Assembly (NCBI GenBank): GCA_973895155.1
Contig: OZ316899.1
Span: 3,472,001-3,536,000 of the forward strand
Source: Marsupella aquatica
Lineage: Eukaryota; Marchantiophyta
Length of the DNA stretch: 64,000 bases
Reading direction: 5' to 3'
The position numbers and the translations under genes are program-made. A model generated the notes under the pieces. That model did not search any database, was not told the DNA's origin, and worked only from the letters and a program-made list of their open reading frames with translations. Below, piece by piece: positions 44,201-55,297 of the stretch (the first letter of the stretch is position 1; every line of letters begins with the position of its first letter).

Positions 44201-45956
44201 TTGCGTCCCTAACTGCCAGCTTCAAAGCCGACCTGCGTGAGAAGGACAATATGCTCGATCAGACTTACGCCAAGATGAACCAGATGGAGTCTGTCATCAT
44301 TGCAGAGCTTGACAAGGAGTTAAGAGCGACCCAGGAGGAGAGAGCTGCGTTTAAAAAGGAATTGGAGGAAGCCCAGAAGGAGCTGGAGGAGGCGCGCAAG
44401 GACCTGGACAAAGTGCAGGAGGAGTTGGAGGAAAGCACGCGGAAGCTAGAGAACTTACAACGACGAGCCGACAACCAAACGGAGCGGCTGAAGAAACAAG
44501 CCGCAGTATTTAAGTGCTTGGCTTCATCAGGGCCAACTCAAATTGAGGCCACTAAGTTACCAGGAGTGGTACTGGCCGAAGGACAAACCGCGCCATTTGC
44601 ACCAGTGCCAGAAGTAAGTGAGAAGGGGAAGGGGCCAGCTGCCGAACCAGAAAAGAAGAAGAACAGAAACCTTCAGGGTCAAGGAGTAATACGGCTCCAC
44701 AGGCCGTGGTGACCATGGAGGTAAATCCAGCACCGACCTCAGGCAGGATTACGGCAGAGGATCCAACTACCCTAGAAGGGGATGACAAAGCCAAGGCCAG
44801 GATACTCGATAATGAAGCCGAGGTACCCAATCTGCCACTTAAGTGTGCACGGGAGGCCGTAGTCGAGGCTGAGGCCGTAGCCAAGGCTGATGTTGAAGCT
44901 GATACCGTAGCCGATGCCGGGGGTGGACCCAGTCAGGCCGATGGAGAGTTGACTCAGTCAAGGACAGGTAATCTATCAGAGAACAAACCTACGGCAGTGG
45001 CTGAGGAGGAAGCATTGGGGGCGTCCACTGAGGGACAGACACCGCTGCCATGACGGTGGTGGAGGGCCGCTCCTTTCAAGGAGGGTGGACGTGGATGGAG
45101 GAGGCGTGAGTGGGCAGGGCGGGCTCAGATCTCTAAGTTTAGGATTAGGATCAGGACCAGGAGGCGGCCCTGACAATTAGCTTAGTGGGATTGCGGTTCC
45201 ACTGGTAAGAGCAACACTTGTACTCCTGCCTCGCTGTACATAGGTAGATTCAGTTAGGTAGATTAGGCTTACGTTGCAAAGAATTAGGCAGATCCACTAC
45301 CAGGATAAGTACCTGGGCAGCGGGGAGCTCAGGGCCTCTTCTTTAGCAAGTTTTTAGTTGCACCAGCCGGGCTGGTATCAAGTAGTAAGAGAAGCTCTCG
45401 GTTAGTCATACAATGACCCTTGTGTATATTCATGTTTCCTCATGCCTAAGAGCTGAATAGAGTTGGCCTCACAGCTTAGTTCGCAGAGCTTGTGTATGAG
45501 ACGTACTGTTTGTATGGCAAGTGCATGGTATGACTCAGTCAGAAGGAGTCATTTTGCTATTTGTGTGTCGCATTAACTTGTGTGAAGAGTGCCCACATCA
45601 ACTAATAGATGAAGGAAAGTAAGCAAGGGAGTGAGAGTTGGATGTGTCGAGCTGAGAGAGGTCTTAGCGGCTTAACCAAGCCTATTGGGGATCATTCCGG
45701 CGGCGGAATCCAAATATACCTAACAAGAAGGAGGGGAAGACAAGGGAAGGCCTAGATTAGGCCGACTACGTATCTCATGACCCGATGAAGGATCTGTCCA
45801 GTATATGTGTGTAAAATGTTAATAGTAGTAGTAGAGGGAGGTTAGCAGCATCCCATGCCACTAAGCCGCGAAAATGGCCTCGCCAAGCGCGAAACCTGCA
45901 GGAATCGGCTTGTGAAGGGGGTTTCTGGGGTTTAGGGAGCCATGGGACGCACCACA
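41222..45956 (+). mobile_element. Element C 5' LTR (4.7 kb, protein-coding)
   Basis: It begins TGTGATGC and ends GCACCACA, a near-perfect 8 bp terminal inverted repeat. The coding part runs 41337-45053. The remaining 0.9 kb (45054-45956) is conserved with element B but has no gene. A TATA-like AAAATATAAAC lies at about 41311-41321, only 20 bp before the presumed ATG, so the promoter is uncertain. Confidence 0.9.
41337..45053 (+). pseudogene. B/C-family LTR-encoded protein (element C copy)
   Basis: ATG 41337 matches that of element B. After two adjacent TAG codons near 41481 (two Trp codons in B), the frame is open from about 41490 to 42930, with FWGCLFERATEYI, a Lys/Arg-rich patch (KKPAEQQSRRQREAEEEE) and YGKDFYLTPRVIAEVFGLP. 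A frameshift near 42930 leads to the frame 43066-44712, which is mostly a long Glu/Lys/Leu coiled coil with a YVGASS start and a DSDYGSDHHVPG block. A second frameshift near 44655 leads to the acidic C-terminus ending 45053. The unbroken protein would be about 1200 residues. The function is unknown. Confidence 0.72.
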
Positions 45957-45960
45957 TTTT

Positions 45961-45980
45961 TGGCGCTAGATGGAGGGGGC
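45961..45980 (+). promoter_or_regulatory. Primer-binding site of element C (tRNA-Asn type)
   Basis: TGGCGCTAGATGGAGGGGGC follows the LTR after a TTTT spacer. It is identical to the sites of A and B and nearly complementary to the tRNA-Asn 3' end. Confidence 0.75.
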
Positions 45981-46025
45981 ATTTCTTAAGCCGTGAGATA
46001 TGAAGTTAGGAAAGAAGCGTAGGTA

Positions 46026-48854
46026 ATGACTAAACCTACGCCAAGGGAGGAAAGAGCGATTCAACGGGAGAGAGCTTGTCTGCAGCAGCTCGCCGAGTGG
46101 CATGATACACAACGACTGAGAGGGGCAGAAAGAGCTGGTAGCTCCGAAGCTGGAAGTGGCGTCGAAGAAGACATACCAGAAGAAGAGTCGATAGGAAGAA
46201 ACGAGTACCCAACCGACATGGGGGAACCAGAGGCACGGCCAGACGAGAGGCCAGGGACTAGACTGAGCCAACGGTCGCGCATTCATTACAAGGCATTTCA
46301 TGGGAGAGGAGATGAGGATCCGGACGAATGGTTGAATGATTTCGAGGGAACCGCTGCAGCAAATGGAGAATCGGCCATCAAGATGCAGATTCTTCCCGGC
46401 CTGTTCAAGGGTGAGGCTAGGCCTTGGTACAGAGCATTGGATGTGGAAGATCAAGCCATCTGGGATACCTTCAAAACACTATTTGTTAAGGAGTTTCGAC
46501 CCATTGGAACTTCAGAACTAGCAGTGCTGAAGTTGGGACGACTTCGGTTCAAGGAGAACAAATCCTTCAGGAAGTTCTTGCAACGCTTTCAGAAACTGGT
46601 AAGACGTACAAAGACCAATGCATCTGAAGGTATGCAACTTCAATGGTTGGTGAATGCTTTGCCACAGAAGATGAGTTTTGCAATTAGGAAGGAGAACCCA
46701 AAGACTTTAGCCGAGGCAATTAAAGATATTCAATTATACATTAATGCAGATATCACAAGCCGGAAGAAACAACTTAAGTCTGAGAGTTCCTCATCGGAGG
46801 AAGGATCACCCCATAAGAAAAAGGATAATAAAAAGAAACACTCTAAGAAGTCAAGAAGTGATAACTCAAGCTCGGATAGTGGAAGTAGCAAGAGTGAGTC
46901 ATCCTCTAGTTCTGAAGAAGAAAAAACTAGGAAAAGGAGGGAGGATAGCTCTGTATGGTGTGCCTTATGTTATAAAACCGGACACCATAAAGATGCATGT
47001 CCTAAGCTCAATACTAGTCATGTTCGGCATGTGGCTGAAGTCAGACCATGTCAGGGAGAAGTAGAGTACTTTCTAGGAGATGCCGCTGATAGTGTTTTCG
47101 GCATCAGTGAGACTGGAGCACGAGACCTATCCAACCGACCTGCATCTCTCTGGTCAGGATTAAGGAACAATCCAGGAGAGATGTATCCTCGGATTATTCA
47201 GAATCCGTCAGTACCTCCTAGGCTGAATGTGCAAAGATTTGCGGCATGCTATAATTGTGGTCAACCTGGCCATTTTGCTAGAGAATGCCCGAATGCACGC
47301 AAACAAGGTGATGGATAGCCAGCTCAGCTATGTATGGGATGCCGACAGGAGGGTCACATGCTAGGACAATGTCCTACTTGGTTGGCGGGATTGGCCGCAA
47401 ATCATAAGCTCTTGCCGGTCAAGGTCTTGCCGCCAGGTACTACCCCAGGAGGAGTTCAAATCAACCATATCAAACTCGGATGGCAAGTGGATGCCGAGGC
47501 AGAATTTGGACCATCTGATGATGAGACCGAGGCCCTATCAACATTTTCAGAAGAGGATATGGATCGTGATTGCTACCGGGTCTCTACTCGATCAACCAGA
47601 AGGAAGGAAAGGTGGGATGGGCTGGCCAAAAATAAAGGGAAGGTTCAGGAAGAAAGATCGACTCTTCGTCAACATCAACGGAAGGAGAAGCAAGGGCACC
47701 GTCAACACAGGCAAGCCATGAGCCCACCAGTGAGCCCAATCCTTCACAGGACAGCGACTTCAATCGAGACCACCCTAAGTTGTTCTACCCATCTATCACG
47801 GCTAGTGTTAAGGAACAACTGCGAGAATTAGAATACTGAAGCCATAGCCAAGGATATGAAACGAGCAAAAGCATTGTTTGCTTCGGAAGATCCAACGGCT
47901 GTGGGGACTAGCGTGACACCACTGGAGAAGCCGATAGTTCCCTATGACCTGGCTAAAGATGTACTAGAATCTAGAGTCTCGGCAACAGTAGGTCAACTAT
48001 TGAAAAATAGCCCGTACTTCCGGAAGCAGTTAAGAAAAGCGATCCTCGGCAAGCCAAGATTACCCAAGGTAGCGACCAGATCCGACGTACTAATGATAGA
48101 AGAAGATCAAGGAGCCCCAGCATTACCATTAGTGATTCAAGGAGAAATATTACTACGGGTACCCATCGATGGAGGATCAGGGGTATGTATTATGATTGAT
48201 TCAACAACAAAGGGGTGGGGTCTAACACCGGAAATGACTGGAAGAGTGTTGAACATGGCCAATGGGTATCAGGTCATTCCCACGGGAGTGTTACCCGGCA
48301 TCAAGACAAAGATAGGAGGTATCTTCTTTAGCATTAACTATGTAGTAATGAAGCCGGTAAATCCTACGTCATTCCGGCTATTGATTGGTAGGCCGTGGCT
48401 ATACCTAGCCAAGGTAATAAAGGATTGGGGTAAGAAGGAGTTCACTTTTGGGACCCCCTCTATCACGGTATCCTGGGATACCAAGGATGACCACAGAAGA
48501 AACATCAGGGAGGTAGACGGGTACGACAGTGGACTGGAATCAGCCGATGAGGTACGATGGTTAGAATGCCTCGCTGACCAAACCGAAGAAAGTGTCTTTG
48601 GACCAGAGGTATCCCCCAGCGGACTATGGCAAGAACCTATGGAGAATGACTTGGAGGATTGTGAAGACGAAGCCGAGGACTGCTTTGCCATAGAGTCCAC
48701 CTTTTTAGCTGCAATTCCGGAGGAAGCACAAGAAGTAAGCCAATTGGATGAAACAGCTAAGGGGGGAGCTATACCCGTGATGGTGGATTTTCCTCAGGCG
48801 TTGTGGCAAAGCCGGCAGGATCCACAACGCCGTCTATCATCGGCAAGCAATTAA
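46026..48854 (+). pseudogene. gag-pro: Element C Gag-protease
   Basis: ATG 46026 opens a frame homologous to element B gag-pro: Gag core (DPDEWLNDFEGTAAANGE, GEARPWY), Lys/Ser-rich stretch, zinc knuckles (CALCYKTGHHKDAC, CYNCGQPGHFAREC, CMGCRQEGHMLGQC) and a protease with IDGGSGVCIM and RLLIGRPWL (47856-48854). Compared with B it lacks about 46 residues after EEEKTRKR. It also has TAG at 47316-47318 where B has a Gln codon, and frameshifts near 47660 and 47830 with a small deletion. Inactive. Confidence 0.9.
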
Positions 48855-49871
48855 ATACCAAGGGATCGGCATATAAGCCGATTACGAGGGCAGAACAAAT
48901 TGAGGCCCTATTAGAAGCCAGGAGAGCACAGCGGCCTGACCCTCAGGAGGAAGAGGTGGAAGAGATGCACAGACACAATCCAGAGCCGAGGCAGGAAGGG
49001 AAGCCGACTACCAATTCAAAACCGAATAGACCGGCAAGGAGACAATCTGTGGGCACCAAGGGAGAAACCAACTCGGCTAGTACAACCGAGATTCCAGTTT
49101 ATGGAGGTATGAGACTGGAGAGGCTGGAAGCCAAGCTGGACCCGAATTTGAAGAAGCAGATTAATATGATCCAAGCACGGCAATATCGGAAGCTCGACTT
49201 AGGAGAAGGAAGGGAACTGAACTTAGGGAGAGACCTAGCACCTAAGCTTGAGAAAGAGATCAGTGACTTATTGATTGAATTTCAGGATGTGTTTGCATGG
49301 AGTCACCAAGATCTAAAGGGAGTAGATCCAACATTAGGGGAACATCGAATTGATCTCATGTTAGGAGCCAAATCATTCAGACAACCAATTTGAAGGATGA
49401 ATCCTAAGTATTCCCTGATGGTCAAAACAGAAATTGACAAATTAGTGGACGCCGGATTCATCACTCCAGTCCTGCATTCAGACTGGGTGTCTCCAATTGT
49501 GATAGTACCTAAGAAAGCTGGACCCGATGGTCAACCCAAGATCCGTGTTTGTCAGGATTACAGAAAGTTGAATGAGGCTACGTTGAAAGATCATTTTCCT
49601 TTACCCTTTACTGATATGGTGTTAGACATGGTAGCCAGTCATGAACTATATTCATTCATGGATGGGTACTCTGGTTATAACCAAATCAGGATTAGGCAGG
49701 AGGACCAAATCAAGACGGCCTTCATCACGGAATGGGGGATCTATGTCTTCAATCGTATGCCATTTGGACTCTGTAACGCACCAGCTATGTTTCAACGATT
49801 GATGGTGAACATTTTCCATGATTACTTGAGAAAGTTCATGGAAATCTTCATTGATGACTTTGCAGTATTGG
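48761..49871 (+). pseudogene. pol: Element C Pol, N-terminal part of RT
   Basis: The pol frame opens after TAA 48758-48760 and overlaps gag-protease by 94 bases in the -1 frame, as in element B. It encodes the linker ending IPVYGGMRL, then RT blocks VFAWSHQDLKG, SPIVIVPKKAG, DGYSGYNQI, MPFGLCNAPAMFQR and EIFIDDFAV. TGA at 49391-49393 replaces the CGA of B. Element F interrupts it after the catalytic IDD. Confidence 0.9.
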
Positions 49872-50582
49872 GTATGATAGCCATGACAGAAAACAGAAAA
49901 CAGAAAACCTGTTACCAGGGGTTTATTTTCTGTTAACAGGGAAATTGTACCTGTTACCAGTAAGCTTGTCCCTGTTACCAGTTTTGCCTGAACTATAACG
50001 TGCATATCCACCACTCTAAGGTGCATATCCACCACTCTAATGGCATAATTTTTGGGGGGGCAATAAAGTTTAAAACAAACAATTATTTTGTGCCATCCGA
50101 TGGATGAAGTGTACTATCAATCCTCCATTGACACAACAATTTATTGTAGAAGATAAAAAACATGGTATTAGGAGTGTGCCTAAAGAAACATTCATGCAAA
50201 TCAATCTATTTTCATCGCCAAATAGTGACCCTTAGAGTGGGACCCACCATAGCACATGTCAATCGTGGAGTCCAAATGAACCCAATCTAAAGGAGTTGAT
50301 TAAATGGACCTTGTAACGTCACAAACAAATGACAAATCACATCCTCGAGGCTTTGAAGACAGTAGACAATTTAATCAACTTACACATTTTAAATAAAACA
50401 AGAGGTCATTCTTCCACAATGCACGTACATAATGAAGCAATGAATATCCGGTTTCCTAGAACCAGCGCCCGGCGCTAACCAACAAAGTCTCAATAAAACA
50501 ACTAAAATATCCGTTGGAAAAAGACAAAATAGGGAATAACCGTTATATTGAACGACGACCTATTGGGCAGTTTCGATCTCTC
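49872..50582. other. Element F left subterminal region
   Basis: It holds the left inverted repeat, four CTGTTA(C/A)CAG-type words (about 49909-49983), a 21 bp tandem duplication of GTGCATATCCACCACTCTAA (about 49999-50040) and one palindrome AGCGCCCGGCGCT (50464-50476). No gene is seen. Confidence 0.6.
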
Positions 50583-53500
50583 TCATAAGCCATTCAAGTT
50601 CTGCCTCTCCAGCACAAGCCTGACTTTGCCTAAAGTCAAAATAGGTTGGCTACAAAGAGTCGACTCCTCAATCTCAAGTTTGAAAACATTTATGTACACC
50701 CAGTATAGATGTTTGCAAGGCATGTACGACTTGCCACGCGAATGTCGGAGGAAGAAGTCTTCACAAGAGCAAGCGGGGAAGATACAGATTTGGACGAAGT
50801 ATGTGCTTGGTGATCGATGGTTCTCATGGGTTCGAATTCGAAATTGCTTTCCAAAAGCATTTCCGGTCTGAACATTCCATTCCCCATCCAAACTCATCAC
50901 TTCTTGTCGTGCAGACTCCATTCGCTTCGTGTGACCCACAGTGAGATTAGACCGAGGCCTTGAGTTCCTCCCATTCCGACTACCAAGTCGGAGATTCGGC
51001 TCCAAAAACCTTATTGTTTCTGGGAACACGTTAACATTTATCCTGAGGTCAAAAGCAGATGGCACAGATCGACTCAATCCTGTTGTTCGCGCTAAGACAA
51101 GTCCTTGCTCTTCCAGGAATGTAATTTCAGAAGGAGACAGGCTCGTACCCTTCAGAACAGGCAAAATGTCAGGAAAAGGAGGAAGCTTCTGAACACCACG
51201 ACGCGGATGACTCTTGTAACACGCTTGGTTCGGGCAAAACCAAATCATTTCGGAGATGGGTTCGCCCCTGAAGAGACGATGGCCCTTCACGACAATTCCG
51301 ACAACACCTTCAGACGAATGGAAGCCAACCTTCTTGATACGATTTCGACACTCATCGCGATCCGAACTCCCATTCAGTGTACCATTGCATTGCGGACCTG
51401 CTCCATACTTCGATGTCCGTCGCAACTGCCACTGCCCCGCAGGGACATCCTTCTCTAGCACAATCGTGCGTGGAAGTTGATTCTGAAGTGCTGTTGGGGC
51501 ACTGATCGGAGGTTTTGAGGATCTTGTTGTTCGGGTTGTTTGAGGAGTATAGTCCAGTGAATTAGTATCACTCTCTGATGTGACCATACCTGAGAGATTC
51601 ACCGCCTTTGTGACAGGATGATCAGAACTTGAGGGAATAGAAGAAAAATCAGTTCTGTTCAGGTTCTTCCTTTTCAAACCACGAGTATTTGGTGTGGTTA
51701 TTAGAACGGTGTCATGCCGATGGGAATCTTGTGGAGAGACAGTCCCAGTTGCATGTCCCTTCCTCTTCATTGACTTCGTCATTATATCTCCATTCAGGGG
51801 AGTACTTCTTTCCAAATTGAATTCTGCTGCGTTAGATAGAAGCATATTAGTCGCTTCTTCAAACAATCTTGGTGAACCTGCTTGATCGGCGGAATGGAAC
51901 GCCAATTCCCATATAGTTGGCCCCTTCCCCCGGTTCAAGCCTTTACGGTATGCACTGTATCCGGCAACTTGAGACAGAGCACGGTTTTGGTCAACTTCGC
52001 AAGCTTCATAAAGACCGACCTTTTTCTTTGTAGCTGAGGCTTTCATGGATGCATGCCTTGATTCTGACCCTGTACAGTTGGGGATCAAGGCACCTTCCTC
52101 AGCGCTTTTGCTCTGCCATACGAAAATGTCAACCGTAAGTAGTATTCTATTACCAGCGCCCGGCGCTGGCAACATAAATATGTAGAACAGGCCTGAAATA
52201 CAATTTCAATGTTTAATACTGAATTCTAACTACATATTGGCTTCAATTTCTTGTACTACTTGTTTTGACGTGTATGGAGAAAATAACCAGCGCCTAGCGC
52301 TAATATGAAGTTGATGAACATTATAGTCTAGATAGATGGATGCCTTACCACTCGAATAAAATTGCCCCACTGGCGCCAGCGAACAACCCACCAAGACATC
52401 CAGCTTTGCAGCATCTTCAGCTTTCCGGGGACACAGTTTCCTGATTGCCACCACACAACAATCTCTCGGGACACCCGGTATGCTGCCACAAATGATGGAG
52501 CATTTCTCAGTTTCTCCCAAAGTCTTCGATGCTCCGATTGACATTCTTCCAGTACTCCTTCCTTGGAATGACGATGAAAAGATTGATAAAAGTGAAATGC
52601 ATCAGAGCGCTCCCTCTCCGGGTCCGGGTGTCCACCCAAAAAAACATTTCGCACTGCATTCCATCCAGCTTGTGCATTGTCGGCCATAAATCCTTGGATG
52701 ACAACCTCCTGAAGTTCATTTTCTTTGCAAACCTCAATCATCACTCTCCATGCCTTTTCAAAAGACTCAGTGTCTTCACCTTTCAACTCGCATGTGAAAA
52801 TTGTACACAATGCACGGAAATTGTGGTCGTAGACGTGTGCGCTGAAAGTAAACCAATCCGTGGTGACACGCTGCATCACATCAAAACTTACCCAGGCTCC
52901 TTCGAGTCTTCCACCCGGTTGCATCTGCCTCAAAAGATCCACACCGGAACCGTGACCTTTCACGGTCATTTTAAAGATGTGAGGCCTATCGTTCTGACAT
53001 CCCTGACCTGGAAGCAAATACCTCTGGAGAAACGACACATGAATCCTCCTCTGCATTTGCGAGAGAAAATCTAATTCACCCGACCTTTTTGGTCTATCCT
53101 AACGCTCCGACAAAGAGATGCAAACTTCTGCGGAGTGGAAAGGACCATCAAAGACTTCCATATTTCAGTTTCTTCGATATCGACCATGTCGTCAACATGT
53201 TCGCAGAGAGATTTCACTAAGGACCCTGTAGCAGAATTCAAGATCCCTGCCGGTTTTGACAGAGGATTGGCTTCATGTTTTTTTTAATTAGATCCTCAGC
53301 TATCTTCTCCGCACTCCTACAAAAGGTTTTTCTACCTGGATGGTTGTGCTCACCTATATGAATTGCCAGGCGGGACATATGACTACATGTTTCCGCATCA
53401 AGTAATACTTGGGGGTACATGTAAAACAAACGGGCAGGGCAGTACTTCACACAAAAAGGAATCTGTTCGCAGTAATGACAAACAACACCTCCCTCTTCGA

Positions 53501-54331
53501 TGAAAGATCCCACAGCATACTGACCACTGAGCTTTGGAGTACCCTGCCATGCCTTAGCATTTGCCTTCTTCTTCCTTTGGAAATAGTCGTAGGACTTGTT
53601 CCTGCATTCAATGAATCCCGTACAGGTAACCTTCCCAAACTGCCAAAGGTTTTTAGGATGAACAGTTGCAGTTGTTGGAAATATGCGTGTCCAAATGTAA
53701 CAATCTTTGGCACGATCCATGTCCATAAGCCTAGAGCCTTTAGAGAGCATCTTATCAATGGGCGGCAACTCAAACACGACGTTACCATTGTACTTAGTTG
53801 GCAGACAGGACACTTGTTCATGCCTGAAATCACCCGCTGATATGAACCGTGACAACTCACTATGACCAGTTGATTTGAGTAACGTATCCATCGCACTGTG
53901 CCGGTACACGACCTCCAACTGCTTAGAGCTTCCCGGAGTCTCAACTTTCACGATAGCAGGGAGCGGGCTTTTCTTCTTCGACGGTGGACTTAGAGTACAA
54001 TCTCCATCCTCACTTGAAGAAATCTCAACCACATCACATGGAACCGGCGGGAAACTGGACAGTCCTGCATGCTGTCTTAAATGAACCGAGTACGAGATCC
54101 CTGCGTAGAGATGCCAAAACCGTTACCGTCATCGACATTGAACGTTGCAGCATCCTCGATATCATCAATGGATTCGAGCTCTCGAACAATGGCCTCAATG
54201 TCATTCACCTTCAAATCAAATCTCCCGCAGAGATACCTCTCCCGGACCTGCTTGTACGTATCTTCCATGGGGACGGGGATAGTCACAATATCTTCAGAAC
54301 CAAATCGAGAAAGAACGATAGACCGAGACAT
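50583..54331 (-). pseudogene. Element F transposase (zinc finger, DDE-like core, SWIM)
   Basis: Read from ATG 54331 (MSRSIVLSRFGSEDIV) on the minus strand. Segment 54032-53238 has a Cys/His cluster, VCHYCEQIPFCVKYC…HIGEHNHPG, like the WRKY/FLYWCH-type fingers of MULE transposases. Segment 53056-52349 has WVSFDVMQRVTTDWFTFSAH, VIQGFMADNAQAGWNAV and WWVVRWRQWGNF, a DDE-like core. A GT-AG intron (52113-52348) joins FIRV to SKSAEEG in frame. The last exon ends in a SWIM finger, CSCEDFFLRHSRGKSYMPCKH. At least three frameshifts, two probably at A-runs near 53280 and 53090, break the frame between 54077 and 53056. The intact protein would be about 1100 residues. Confidence 0.78.
52113..52348 (-). 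other. Intron in element F transposase
   Basis: Donor GTAAGG at 52348 and acceptor TATGGCAG at 52113 (minus strand) keep the reading frame. It contains two palindrome copies (52155-52167 AGCGCCCGGCGCT and 52289-52301 AGCGCCTAGCGCT). Confidence 0.7.
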
Positions 54332-55297
54332 GGTGAACAAAAACAAAAACCGAGGGCTATAGCGTTTGAAAGAAGAAAAGTTCATGGTATTGTTCAGCTT
54401 ATATCTGTCGAACCTGGGAATTTGACGTTAACCGATCCGTTTGTATACGACATAAAACATTGACGATGGAGGATCCGTTGGCACCATAAATGATTTTTGT
54501 CATTTTTTCCCCGAGAAGTCCGGATGTCAGACACGAACATATTGCTAAAAAGATCACCAACCTTACTTAAACAGACCATAAGATATGACAAGGTATTGTC
54601 AAATTTTAGTAGCGCCTGGCGCTAACTAAAATACGCCACTAAAAATGTGTCTGAAATCTCGACATTCCAAACTAGCGCCCGGCGCTAGTATAGAATAAAT
54701 TCCCTGAAAATGAACATTATGACCACATACCAGGTGGTAATTGGGAATAAATGGTGCCTTCAAAGGATGGTTTTGATGGATTATGGATGATAAATGAACA
54801 TTTATACTAGCGTCGGGCGCTAGTATTACATTTGAGAAATATTTCTCCGTAAGCGATGTATTGAAGGATACTTTAATAAAATATGGGGGTGGAAAGGCCG
54901 AAATTTATGTCATAGCTCCTTCAAAAAAGACCTCTAAATTTCTTCTAGTTTATACTAGCGTCGGGCGCTATTATAAGCATACCCTCTAAATTGTTCACCT
55001 TGATGGTCATCATTAATGCTAGCGCCCGGCGCTAGTATTGATATGATGTTAGGAAATGTCTTTAACGGTAACATTCAACGGTAACTTATGACTTCCGTGT
55101 GTGTTACGCATCTTCTACCGTTTGATTTTGGTAATTAAACCTTCCGTATATAGACGTTGGAAACCGCCAAACATCAGAGCTAATGGCTTTCCTCTAGGTT
55201 ATGTCATCCTCCCGCTAGAATATATTACACGTTCAGAGATGATTATAGTTCCATAATTTCATTGTACGATAGTTCGTACGCTTCTAGAAGGAAGACG
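54332..55297. promoter_or_regulatory. Divergent promoter region of element F with five palindromes
   Basis: This AT-rich region separates the start of the minus-strand transposase (54331) from the plus-strand ParB-methylase gene (ATG 55298). It contains palindromes at 54611-54623, 54674-54686, 54809-54821, 54957-54969 and 55021-55033, all variants of AGCGCCNGGCGCT. A TATATA at 55147-55152 is a possible promoter for the plus-strand gene. No coding frame is supported here. Confidence 0.6.

Noticed and set aside
48761-48767. G-GGG-GGA as the proven frameshift site of the B/C family
   Set aside because: Element B has GTGGGGA at the same place, so the heptamer is not conserved.
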